From: JBGQOJ01 sp052119585
Lineage (GTDB): Bacteria; Pseudomonadota; Alphaproteobacteria; Rhodobacterales; Rhodobacteraceae
Direction of reading: 5' to 3'
DNA: 64,000 nt
NCBI RefSeq assembly: GCF_052119585.1
Contig: NZ_JBGQOJ010000003.1
Coordinates: 1 to 64,000 of the forward strand
The notes under the pieces: model-generated
What the model saw: only the letters and a program-made list of their open reading frames with translations
Database searches by the model: none
Told to the model about the DNA's origin: nothing
Made by a program: the position numbers and the translations under genes
In this document: one piece after another, positions 50,619 to 58,281 of the stretch
Layout: every line of letters starts with the position of its first letter
How positions within the stretch are numbered: the first letter of the stretch is position 1

Positions 50619-50963
50619 ATGCGCAGCACTCTCATCCGCCTTTGGTCCGACCACAAGATCCTGACACTGGCCTTTGGAACCGCGCTTTGCGTCACTGTGT
50701 TTTTCGGGGTGCGATTGGCGCTGTTCAGCCTGTATTGGGCCGACCCCGATCATCACAGGCAAGCATTGGAAGACTGGATGACGCCGCGCTATGTCGCCCA
50801 TTCCTACCATCTGCCACCAGAGGACGTGATGCGCGCGCTTTCTGGTGGGGCCGAGGTTGCGCGCCGCCCGACACTGGCCGATCTATCTGAAATCACGGGA
50901 CAATCCCTGGACGACATGCAAGCCGTGATTGCAGCGATGACGGCCGAAAAGGCGCGTCCGTGA
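50619..50963 (+). CDS. Hypothetical single-pass membrane protein
   Basis: A 114-residue protein with one hydrophobic segment (ILTLAFGTALCVTVFFGVRLALFSLYW, about residues 14-40). The C-terminal portion contains a helical DLSEITGQSLDDMQAVIAAM that resembles a small DNA-binding-like or scaffold fold but gives no function. It starts six bases after the M24 gene and overlaps the DedA gene by four bases, so it is co-transcribed with both. Confidence 0.7.
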   Translation: MRSTLIRLWSDHKILTLAFGTALCVTVFFGVRLALFSLYWADPDHHRQALEDWMTPRYVAHSYHLPPEDVMRALSGGAEVARRPTLADLSEITGQSLDDMQAVIAAMTAEKARP

Positions 50964-51580
50964 CCGAATTCCTGCTCCTGCTGATCACCGGATACGGCAC
51001 GCCTGTTCTGGTTGTTGTGACGTTTCTCAGCTGCCTTGCGCTGCCTGTGCCCGCCTCGTTGATGATGCTGGCGGCCGGCGGTTTTGCGGCGGCGGGCGAT
51101 CTGGATCTGTCGTTGGTCTGGGGGTCCGCGCTGGTGGGGGCGGTCGCAGGCGACCAGACAGGATACGGGCTGGGCAACTGGGGGGGCGCGCGGCTGGCGC
51201 GTTGGACGAATGCCCGGCCGTCGCGTGCGGCGATGCACCGCAAGGCCCTGCGGATGGCGCAGAAATTCGGCGGGCTGGGCGTCTTCTTCAGCCGCTGGCT
51301 GTTCAGCCCGATTGGCCCCTACGTCAACGTCGCGGGGGGCGCGGCGGGGCTCGGGTGGCTTGAATTCACGCTGTGGGGGATCTCAGGAGAAATCGTCTGG
51401 GTCAGCCTGTACGTCGGGCTTGGCTATGCCTTTGCCGACAGGATAATCGAACTGGCGTCCCTTCTGGGCAGTGCAAACGGCTTTCTGGCCGGGGGGATTG
51501 TGACAGCCGGCTTGGGGATCATGTTAATGAATGCGCTGGCAAAGACGCGCAAGCGGCGGCACCGCCCGCCACAGATATGA
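50960..51580 (+). CDS. DedA/VTT-family membrane protein
   Basis: A 206-residue protein with four to five hydrophobic segments and re-entrant loops. The family motif is in AGDQTGYGLGNWGG near residue 68 and FFSRWLFSPIGPYVNVAGGAAGL near 115, where the Arg is conserved. DedA proteins act in lipid carrier recycling and envelope homeostasis. The start is GTG, set by the four-base overlap with the preceding gene. Confidence 0.85.
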   Translation: MTEFLLLLITGYGTPVLVVVTFLSCLALPVPASLMMLAAGGFAAAGDLDLSLVWGSALVGAVAGDQTGYGLGNWGGARLARWTNARPSRAAMHRKALRMAQKFGGLGVFFSRWLFSPIGPYVNVAGGAAGLGWLEFTLWGISGEIVWVSLYVGLGYAFADRIIELASLLGSANGFLAGGIVTAGLGIMLMNALAKTRKRRHRPPQI

Positions 51581-51622
51581 TCAAGGCTTGCCCTTGACGG
51601 CACAGCGCCCCATATCTTGGGC

Positions 51623-52309
51623 ATGTTGAAATTCACTCCGATCCTCCTGGCCGTTGTCTATGCCCTTGTCCTCTACCGGTTTTCGGTCTGGCGGACCTCC
51701 AAGGAACTGGACCAGAAATCAACCGAACTTGCCGATCCGACGATCAAGCGCCTGACCGACCGGATGGCGCAGGCGCTGGACCTGCCCAAAATAAAGGTCC
51801 ATATTTACGAGATCGAGCCGGTGAACGGCCTTGCCGCACCGGATGGGCGCATCTTCATCACGCGCGGGTTCTTCAAAAAATACCGCGCCGGAGAGGTCTC
51901 GGCAGAGGAGCTGTCCAGCGTCATCGCGCATGAACTAGGCCATGTCGCCCTTGGCCATTCCCGCCGCCGGATGATCGACTTTTCAGGCCAGAACGCAATC
52001 CGCATGGTTCTGGCCACGGTCCTGTCGCGCTTTGTGCCCGGCCTTGGCGCGTGGATCGCCAATATGCTGACCTCGGTTCTGGCCGCGCGCCTGTCGCGAC
52101 AGGATGAATACGAGGCGGACGCCTATGCCTCGGCCCTGTTGCTCAAGGCGGGGATCGGAACGGAACCACAGGTCACGCTGTTTCAAAAGCTCGAGGCCTT
52201 GACCGGCGGCGGTGGCAATGCCCCCGCCTGGCTGCTGAGCCACCCAAAAACCGCGGACCGGATCAAGGCGATCAAATCGAACGAGGCCAAGTGGCAGCCC
52301 CTGCCCTGA
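51623..52309 (+). CDS. M48-family metallopeptidase
   Basis: A 228-residue membrane-anchored zinc protease. An N-terminal hydrophobic segment covers about residues 4-20, the zinc motif HELGH is at 103-107, and the third ligand is expected in DEYEADAYA near 163. The N-terminal segment and length are closer to the small BepA/HtpX-type proteases than to Ste24. The ATG at 51623 is used; the TTG six bases earlier in frame is possible. Confidence 0.88.
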   Translation: MLKFTPILLAVVYALVLYRFSVWRTSKELDQKSTELADPTIKRLTDRMAQALDLPKIKVHIYEIEPVNGLAAPDGRIFITRGFFKKYRAGEVSAEELSSVIAHELGHVALGHSRRRMIDFSGQNAIRMVLATVLSRFVPGLGAWIANMLTSVLAARLSRQDEYEADAYASALLLKAGIGTEPQVTLFQKLEALTGGGGNAPAWLLSHPKTADRIKAIKSNEAKWQPLP

Positions 52310-52313
52310 CCCG

Positions 52314-52348
52314 TTCTTTGTTCTCTAAATATCCAAATCCACGGTCAA
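52314..52348. repeat. Partial copy of the dispersed hairpin element tail
   Basis: TTCTTTGTTCT followed by TAAATATCC and CACGGTCAA resembles the right end of the copy at 57854 (TTCTTTGTTCTAAAAATATT...TACGGTCA). It lies between the convergent M48 and PIN genes, and the last codons and stop of the PIN gene fall within it. The upstream hairpins of the full element are absent. Confidence 0.5.
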
Positions 52349-52879
52349 CGCCTTTGCAAGCCTCGGCAAACGCGCCTTTTTCAGAAGGGACCGCATGGGC
52401 TGCGGCTGGCCTGACAGGCGCTCGGCCTCGGCCCTGACCCGGTCTGCCACGGCCCGCACCACATCGGGGGCCTCTGCGAACAGCTCTCGCAACAGGCCAT
52501 CGGGATCGCGGCGGATAATACCATGCTGCGCCATGATGTTGCTGGGGAAGTCTTTGGTATTCAACGTCAAAAGGCTATCGGCCTGCCCGGTGATCGCGGC
52601 GGCCAGCACATGGGTGTCGTCGGGGTCAGGCAGGTAAAGCTGCGCCTCGACAGCGGGATCTGCGCCGACCATAGCTGCGGGGAACCGGGCCTTCAGCGTC
52701 GCAATCTCGCCCCGCGCAAAGGCAGTATCGACGGGGCCCAGCTTGACCGTGGCCCGCGCCCATTCCTCTAGAATCCGTTCGGACCAGAGGGGCTGCAACA
52801 GCCCCTCTTGCGCCACGCCGATCACCACCTCGCGCATCACCGTCGGGTAAAGCACGCAGGCGTCGATCAGAACGCGCAT
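52325..52879 (-). CDS. PIN-domain protein
   Basis: A 184-residue PIN-fold nuclease-like protein. The acidic residues expected at the active site are visible: Asp near MRVLIDAC, Glu in EEWARA, Asp in PDPDDTHVLAAA, and Asp in NTKDF. PIN proteins are usually toxins of VapBC pairs, but no small antitoxin gene is adjacent: the upstream neighbour is an rRNA methyltransferase, whose stop overlaps this start by one base. Its role may be RNA processing linked to that neighbour, or it may be an orphan. The last residues are encoded by the tail of a dispersed repeat. Confidence 0.8.
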   Translation of the reverse strand: MRVLIDACVLYPTVMREVVIGVAQEGLLQPLWSERILEEWARATVKLGPVDTAFARGEIATLKARFPAAMVGADPAVEAQLYLPDPDDTHVLAAAITGQADSLLTLNTKDFPSNIMAQHGIIRRDPDGLLRELFAEAPDVVRAVADRVRAEAERLSGQPQPMRSLLKKARLPRLAKALTVDLDI

Positions 52880-54072
52880 CAGTCCAGCCGGTAGAACAAG
52901 GTCTTGAGATAGCCACTTTCGGCCAGTTGTGGCAGCAGCGGATGGTCCGGGCCGGCACCGCCGGTATAGATCAGCTGGCTCGCACGCCCTGCCCGCCCGA
53001 TCCCGTTAGAGCTCGCCTTGCGGAATTTTGCCAGATCGGCGGCATGGGAACACGAACACAGACCCAGATAGCCACCCTTGGCAACCAATGGCGCCGCCAG
53101 ACGCGCGACACGCTCGTAGGCGCGCAGACCGGCCTCCAGCGCGTTTTTAGACGGTGCGAAGGCGGGCGGATCGCAGACGACCACGTCAAATTGCGCGCCT
53201 TCTTCGCCAAGGGCCGTCAACACGTCGAATGCGTCGCCCTTGCGGGTTGTGAACTGATCGGCAAAGCCCGAGGCGGCAGCGCCCTGAACCGCAAGGTCCA
53301 GCGCAGGCACGGAACTGTCAACGGCCAGCGCCGATGCGGCCCCGCCAGCCAAAGCGGCCAGACCGAACCCGCCGACATGGGAAAAGACATCCAGCACCCG
53401 TGCGCCTTTGGCCAGCGAGGCCGCAAAGGCGTGGTTGGGGCGTTGGTCGAAGAACAGGCCGGTTTTCTGGCCCCCCAGAATATCGGCCATATAGGTCGCG
53501 CCGTTCATCGTGACCGGCACAGGCGCGTCCAGCGCCCCGTGCAGCACGACCATCTCTTCGGTCAGACCTTCCAGCGCGCGCACGCGGCTGGTGCCGTTCT
53601 TGACCACGTTTTTCACGCCGGTCACGGCCATCAGTGCAGCGGCCAGTTCGTTTATCATCAATTCTGACCATGCAGCGTTGGGCTGGATCACAGCCGTATC
53701 ACCGAACCGGTCGATGATCACGCCGGGCAGCGCGTCGCCCTCGGCGTGGACAAGCCGGTAGAACGGCGCATCGAACAACCGCTCGCGGTGGGCCAGCGCG
53801 AATTCAAGACGGGCGGTCAGCCATGCCTGATCGACGACCGCGTCGGGGTTGCGGTCCATGATCCGGCAAAAGATCTTGGAGTTCGGGTTCACCGTGACAA
53901 TGCCCATCGGCTTGCGGTCGAGATCCTCGAGCACAGCAAGCGCACCGGGCTGCAAAGCCTTGGTGCGGCGGTCGGTGACGACCTCGTTGGCATAGACCCA
54001 AGGAAAGCCGTGGCGGATTGCGCGGGCTTCGGCTTTGGCGTTGAGGCGCACAATAGGCAAAGGAGAGGACAT
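52879..54072 (-). CDS. Class I SAM-dependent rRNA methyltransferase, RlmI-like
   Basis: A 397-residue protein with an N-terminal PUA domain (about 1-85, with IRHGFPWVYANEV), an EEHEE-like middle domain and a C-terminal Rossmann methyltransferase domain. GARVLDVFSHVGGFGLAALAGGA is the SAM loop near 215 and VVCDPPAFAPSK is the catalytic motif near 295. This layout matches RlmI, which makes m5C in 23S rRNA. The start at 54072 is preferred by spacing to GGGAGG, with 54078 as alternative. Confidence 0.88.
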   Translation of the reverse strand: MSSPLPIVRLNAKAEARAIRHGFPWVYANEVVTDRRTKALQPGALAVLEDLDRKPMGIVTVNPNSKIFCRIMDRNPDAVVDQAWLTARLEFALAHRERLFDAPFYRLVHAEGDALPGVIIDRFGDTAVIQPNAAWSELMINELAAALMAVTGVKNVVKNGTSRVRALEGLTEEMVVLHGALDAPVPVTMNGATYMADILGGQKTGLFFDQRPNHAFAASLAKGARVLDVFSHVGGFGLAALAGGAASALAVDSSVPALDLAVQGAAASGFADQFTTRKGDAFDVLTALGEEGAQFDVVVCDPPAFAPSKNALEAGLRAYERVARLAAPLVAKGGYLGLCSCSHAADLAKFRKASSNGIGRAGRASQLIYTGGAGPDHPLLPQLAESGYLKTLFYRLD

Positions 54073-54119
54073 GTTCATGCCCTCCCCTTAGTGTCTTTTT
54101 CAGTGATCGGAAAGAGGGA

Positions 54120-54770
54120 TCAGAGGGCGTTCACCACCGCCACGTCGGAATTATCGCTGAAGATGGTCTTCTTCTGCTCTGCCGTGCCGGGGCGGGTCAG
54201 TTCCAACTGGATGACGCGGGCCAGATGTTCGGTGATCTGGACCTTCTCGGTAAAGCCGCGTGCCTCTGCCTCGATTGCCGCGTTTCCGCCCAGACCCTTC
54301 AGGTCAGAGTTGATTTCGCGGGCCGGCAGGATGATCGCGCCGGTCGTGGCGTCGCGCACCGTCATGACGAACTTGATGTTATGCACACCACCAAAGCTGT
54401 AGCGGGCCTTTTCGGACAGGGCGTGAAACCGCGCGACCTGAATATCGACGATGACGGGCTGGCCCGTGTTCTTCATCGACGCGACCCCGCGTTTCATCCC
54501 GGCGTCGAACATCGCCGCAACCTGCGCATGGCGGTCGCCCCGCGCTTCGCCGCGCCAGACGATGTCGCCCTGAGGGTAAAACAGGTTCGCTTCGGAAACG
54601 GACAAGGATTCGGGCACCGACACGCGGACATCCTTGACCGCGAATGACAACGACCTTGTGCTTAGAATGGGGCTGTCCATGGTTGATGCGCGGGTCGCGG
54701 TGTCTACCGTGGAACACGCCTGAAGCCCGAGAGCGGCAACTGCGACAAGAATAAAGCGAAGTGGTTTCAT
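54120..54770 (-). CDS. Lipoprotein of unknown function
   Basis: A 216-residue lipoprotein with signal sequence MKPLRFILVAVAALGLQAC (lipobox LQAC, Cys near residue 19). The mature part is mostly beta, with DVRVSVPESLSVSEANLFYPQGDIVWRGEARGD and a VQITEHLARVIQLELTR C-terminus. It resembles a family I associate with Rhodobacterales, but I cannot assign a function. The start at 54770 follows GGAGG. It is probably anchored in the outer membrane. Confidence 0.75.
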   Translation of the reverse strand: MKPLRFILVAVAALGLQACSTVDTATRASTMDSPILSTRSLSFAVKDVRVSVPESLSVSEANLFYPQGDIVWRGEARGDRHAQVAAMFDAGMKRGVASMKNTGQPVIVDIQVARFHALSEKARYSFGGVHNIKFVMTVRDATTGAIILPAREINSDLKGLGGNAAIEAEARGFTEKVQITEHLARVIQLELTRPGTAEQKKTIFSDNSDVAVVNAL

Positions 54771-54911
54771 AATATAGCCTCCGAGCCCGATGCTCTGCTT
54801 CTGTTGAATGCAATTTGCAGGCCAAATGCGGCAGGAATGCGATAACAAATGCGCATTTTAAGGGTATCGAAAGTATAGCTCCATCACGTTTGACAGATCA
54901 CAAAGCAAAAA

Positions 54912-54933
54912 GGCCACCCTTTTCAGGATGGCC
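54912..54933 (-). terminator. Intrinsic terminator of the 57-residue gene
   Basis: On the minus strand GGCCATCC pairs with GGGTGGCC (one G-U pair) around a six-base loop and is followed by TTTTTGCTTT. On the plus strand the hairpin is followed only by ATTTT, so it mainly serves the minus strand. Confidence 0.8.
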
Positions 54934-54968
54934 ATTTTCAAGTCGCAGCAAGGCTTTGACAGATCGAA

Positions 54969-55142
54969 TTACGCCGCGTGATGCGCGGTGCCATGGGTCA
55001 GTGCGGCCCAAAGGCGTGCAACCCGGTTGGCGGACTTTGCGACCAAAGCTTTGATCGCCTCGGCCCGCATTGCGTGTGCCTCGGCTTCGATCCGGGCAAG
55101 GTTCACGCTGGATAGAACATTGGTTTCTGGTGCAGTTGTCAT
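54969..55142 (-). CDS. Small conserved-looking protein (57 residues)
   Basis: An ATG at 55142 opens a 57-residue frame: MTTAPETNVLSSVNLARIEAE, then AHAMRAEAIKALVAKSA, and a C-terminus rich in His and Ala. AGGAA lies nine bases before the start, and a good terminator lies downstream at 54912, together making a complete small gene. The middle is an amphipathic helix (RIEAEAHAMRAEAIKAL). I recall small helical proteins of this type in Rhodobacteraceae, but no function. Confidence 0.65.
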   Translation of the reverse strand: MTTAPETNVLSSVNLARIEAEAHAMRAEAIKALVAKSANRVARLWAALTHGTAHHAA

Positions 55143-55274
55143 TTTGGTATTCCTAGATGGCGTGTTAATTTCTGTTGTCCCCTACCTAAGCCCGGAACCA
55201 ATCGGCGAGTAGATCCAAATCAACAGGTCCGCTATGCACCATGCGCAAGGGACAGGGCATGCATAAAGACGATT

Positions 55275-55286
55275 GTTAGCGCTAAC
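55275..55286. promoter_or_regulatory. LacI-type operator upstream of edd-eda
   Basis: GTTAGCGCTAAC is a perfect 12-base palindrome with the CG centre typical of LacI/GalR-family operators. It lies about 47 bases before the edd start, where it could repress the promoter. No LacI-type gene is in this window. Confidence 0.65.
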
Positions 55287-55332
55287 TGTCCATGTTAAGA
55301 CATAGCCGAACCCACAACTGGTGGAGCACGCC

Positions 55333-57138
55333 ATGACCCTGAACAAGACCCTGACCGCCGTCACCCAACGCATTATCGCCCGCAGCGCAGACACACGCGC
55401 GGTCTATCTGGACCGGATGCGCCGCGCAGCAGAGGACGGCCCGCGCCGCGCCCACCTGACCTGCGGCAATCAGGCCCACGCCTATGCCGCGATGGAGGGC
55501 GACAAGACCGCGCTGGTCGCCGCACGCAGTCCGAACCTCGGGATCATCACCGCCTATAACGATATGCTTTCGGCGCATAAACCGTTCGAGACCTACCCCC
55601 AGCAGATCAAGGATGTCGCGCGGCGCAACGGCGGCACGGCACAGGTCGCGGGCGGCGTGCCGGCCATGTGCGACGGCGTCACGCAGGGTCAGGCCGGCAT
55701 GGAATTGTCGCTGTTCTCTCGCGATGTGATCGCTTTGGCGGCGGGCGTCGGTCTGTCGCACAACACGTTCGACGCCGCGATCTATCTTGGCGTCTGCGAC
55801 AAGATCGTGCCCGGCCTTGTGATTGCCGCCGCCACATTCGGCTTTATCCCCAGCATCTTTTTGCCTGCGGGTCCGATGACCAGCGGCCTGCCCAATGACG
55901 AAAAGGCAAAGGTGCGGCAGAAATTCGCCACCGGCGAAGTCGGTCGCGAAGAACTGATGAAAGCCGAGATGGCCAGCTATCATGGCGCGGGCACCTGCAC
56001 CTTTTACGGGACTGCGAACAGCAACCAGATGCTGATGGAGTTCATGGGCCTGCACCTGCCCGGCGCATCCTTCGTCAACCCCGATACGCCACTTCGCGAT
56101 GCCCTGACAGAGGCAGGCACCCGCCGTGCGCTGGAAATCACCAACCTCGGGAATGACTTCCACCCGGTCTGCGACATCCTTGACGAAAAGGCATTCGTGA
56201 ACGGCATTGTCGGGCTGATGGCCACTGGCGGCTCTACCAATCTGGTGCTGCACCTGCCTGCAATGGCGCGGGCTGCGGGCATTATCCTTGATTTGCAAGA
56301 CTTTGCCGACCTGTCCGACGCAACACCGCTGATGGCCAAGGTCTATCCCAACGGTCTGGCCGACGTGAACCACTTTCACGCGGCGGGCGGTCTTGGCTAT
56401 ATGATCGGCGAGCTGCTGAAGGCCGGCCTGCTGCACCCCGACACCAAAACCGTCGCGGGCGAAGGGCTGGCCGATTACACCCGCGACCCCAAGCTGATCG
56501 ACGGTGTGCTGGAATGGCACGACGGAACAGGCGTCAGCCAGAACGACCGCATCCTGCGCCCCGCCAGCGATCCGTTCCAGCCCGTGGGCGGGCTGAAGCA
56601 GTTGAACGGCAATCTGGGGCGCGGCGTGATCAAGGTCTCTGCGGTGGCCGCCGACCGTCATGTAATCGAGGCCCCCGCCCGCGTTTTCGACACGCAGGAG
56701 GCGGTAAAAGAGGCCTTCAAAGCCAAAGAACTGGACCGCGACGTGATTGTCGTTGTCCGCTTTCAGGGGCCGAAATCAAACGGCATGCCGGAACTGCACA
56801 ACCTGACCCCCACCTTGGCGGTGCTTCAGGACCGCGGGTTCAAGGTGGCGCTGGTGACCGACGGGCGCATGTCCGGCGCGTCGGGCAAAGTGCCCGCCGC
56901 CATCCACGTCTCGCCAGAGGCGGCGATGGGCGGGCCGCTGGCGCGGGTTCGGGATGGCGATATCATCCGACTGGATGCCGGTGCCGGCACATTGACCGTC
57001 ACCGCGGCGGGCTTTGACACACGCACGCCCGCCACGCCTGACCTTTCCAACAATAAATTCGGCATAGGCCGGGAACTGTTCGAGGTTTTCCGCCAGAACG
57101 TCGGCCCCTCGACCGAGGGCGCAGGCGTAGTTGTCTAG
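55333..57138 (+). CDS. edd: 6-Phosphogluconate dehydratase
   Basis: A 601-residue Fe-S dehydratase of the Entner-Doudoroff pathway that makes KDPG. The IlvD/Edd family blocks are GIITAYNDMLSAHKPFETYP, PAMCDGVTQGQAGMELSLFSRD, LPAGPMTSGLPN, ATGGSTNLVLHLPAMARAAG and VTDGRMSGASGKVPAAIHVSPEA. The three cysteines expected to bind the cluster are present in the blocks around CDGVTQG, GTCTFYG and the mid-protein segment. The ATG at 55333 follows GGAG. It forms an operon with eda. Confidence 0.95.
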   Translation: MTLNKTLTAVTQRIIARSADTRAVYLDRMRRAAEDGPRRAHLTCGNQAHAYAAMEGDKTALVAARSPNLGIITAYNDMLSAHKPFETYPQQIKDVARRNGGTAQVAGGVPAMCDGVTQGQAGMELSLFSRDVIALAAGVGLSHNTFDAAIYLGVCDKIVPGLVIAAATFGFIPSIFLPAGPMTSGLPNDEKAKVRQKFATGEVGREELMKAEMASYHGAGTCTFYGTANSNQMLMEFMGLHLPGASFVNPDTPLRDALTEAGTRRALEITNLGNDFHPVCDILDEKAFVNGIVGLMATGGSTNLVLHLPAMARAAGIILDLQDFADLSDATPLMAKVYPNGLADVNHFHAAGGLGYMIGELLKAGLLHPDTKTVAGEGLADYTRDPKLIDGVLEWHDGTGVSQNDRILRPASDPFQPVGGLKQLNGNLGRGVIKVSAVAADRHVIEAPARVFDTQEAVKEAFKAKELDRDVIVVVRFQGPKSNGMPELHNLTPTLAVLQDRGFKVALVTDGRMSGASGKVPAAIHVSPEAAMGGPLARVRDGDIIRLDAGAGTLTVTAAGFDTRTPATPDLSNNKFGIGRELFEVFRQNVGPSTEGAGVVV

Positions 57139-57210
57139 GCCCGGTTGTTTCACTATGACGCTGACCAACGGTGCCCTTGGGCGCCCCGCTTTCCCATCAG
57201 GAGTATGAAC

Positions 57211-57849
57211 GTGACCCCACAAGACGCCAGCAAAAGAGCCTTCGAGGTCTGTAGCCTCGCTCCCGTCGTTCCCGTTCTGGTGATCGACGATGTGGCCCAT
57301 GCCCGCCCCCTTGCCGAGGCGCTTGTCGCGGGGGGCCTACCCGCGCTGGAGGTGACCTTGCGCACCCCTGCGGCACTGGATGTGATCCGCGAGATGGCAA
57401 AGGTCAAAGGCGGCGTTGTCGGTGCCGGAACCCTCCTGACCCCCGCCGATGTTCGCGCCGCAAAAGCCGCAGGTGCCACATTCGGCGTCGCCCCCGGTGC
57501 GACAGATACCCTGTTGCAAGCCTGCGAAGACGAAGACCTGCCGCTTCTGGCCGGCGCCGCCACCGCCTCAGAGGCGATGCGCCTGCTGGAGCGCGGCTAC
57601 ACGATGCTGAAATTCTTCCCTGCCGAAGCCTCTGGTGGTGCCGCCGCCCTGAAAGCGATCGGCGCGCCGATCCCGCAGGTGATGTTCTGCCCGACAGGCG
57701 GCGTCACCCTGAAAAACGCGCCGGACTATCTGGCACTCCCCAACACCGTCTGCGTCGGGGGCAGCTGGGTTGCCCCGAAAGACCTGATGCTGAAGGGCGA
57801 TTGGGCTGCCATCGAGGCTTTGGCCCGCGAGGCCGCCGCGCTGCGATAA
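57211..57849 (+). CDS. eda: KDPG aldolase
   Basis: A 212-residue class I aldolase that splits 2-keto-3-deoxy-6-phosphogluconate into pyruvate and glyceraldehyde-3-phosphate. The blocks GLPALEVTLRTPAALDVIRE, VGAGTLLTPADV and YTMLKFFPAEASGG carry the catalytic Glu and the Schiff-base Lys (LKFFPAE), and FCPTGGVT binds the phosphate. A GTG at 57211 is chosen because CAGGAG lies seven bases ahead; the ATG at 57205 is too close to that site. A structured terminator element follows. Confidence 0.93.
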   Translation: MTPQDASKRAFEVCSLAPVVPVLVIDDVAHARPLAEALVAGGLPALEVTLRTPAALDVIREMAKVKGGVVGAGTLLTPADVRAAKAAGATFGVAPGATDTLLQACEDEDLPLLAGAATASEAMRLLERGYTMLKFFPAEASGGAAALKAIGAPIPQVMFCPTGGVTLKNAPDYLALPNTVCVGGSWVAPKDLMLKGDWAAIEALAREAAALR

Positions 57850-57853
57850 AGGA

Positions 57854-57966
57854 GCGCCCTTACGGGCGCATTTCTTCTGGCACTTCGTGCGGTTTGCGCT
57901 TCGCGCGAGGATATTTGAACCAAGAAGAGACTTGAACCTTCTTTGTTCTAAAAATATTCATCTACG
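57854..57966 (+). repeat. Full copy of the dispersed 3' hairpin element (copy C)
   Basis: Terminator hairpin GCGCCC-TTAC-GGGCGC (57854-57869) followed by ATTTCTTCTG, hairpin GCACTTCGTGC (57880-57890), GCGCTTCGCGC (57896-57906), then GGATATTTGAACCAAGAAGA (57909-57928) and the inverted tail TTCTTTGTTCTAAAAATATT (57939-57958) with TACGGTCA. It begins five bases after the eda stop, on the plus strand, as do copies A and B behind their genes. Confidence 0.78.
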
Positions 57967-57977
57967 GTCAGGCGCCC

Positions 57978-58280
57978 TTAAACGTCGCGGGGCACACGCG
58001 CCGCGCGACCGCCGCGTCTGCCGCGCGATAGGGGGGCCTCAAGGCCCTCGCGCATGACCTGTCCCATAGGATGATCCGGCTGGGCAACACCGTAGTGCCC
58101 CAGCAAAAACAGGATCCGTTCTTTCGGGTCGGCATCGACCGGAACGCTTAAGGCCCAATCCAGAAAGATCGAGCGGCATTCAGCGGCGGTGATCCCCTCG
58201 ATGTTATAGCTTTCGCGGATCAGCCCCTTGGGGTCGGCATCGGTCGGTGTCATGGGTTCGCTTTCTTGTGTCATCGTCAT
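57978..58280 (-). CDS. Conserved-looking hypothetical protein downstream of glnE
   Basis: A 100-residue soluble protein without a signal or membrane segment. It contains TAAECRSIFLDWALSVPVDADPKERILFLLGHYGVAQPDHPMGQVMREGL, a helical arrangement, and a basic Arg/Gly-rich tail (SRGRRGGRAARV). The ATG at 58280 begins one base after the glnE stop, so it is co-transcribed with it. No function is recognised. Confidence 0.72.
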   Translation of the reverse strand: MTMTQESEPMTPTDADPKGLIRESYNIEGITAAECRSIFLDWALSVPVDADPKERILFLLGHYGVAQPDHPMGQVMREGLEAPLSRGRRGGRAARVPRDV

Positions 58281-58281
58281 T

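Noticed and set aside
52325..52879. VapBC-type toxin-antitoxin pair
   Set aside because: No short antitoxin-like frame with a DNA-binding pattern is adjacent; the upstream gene is a methyltransferase.
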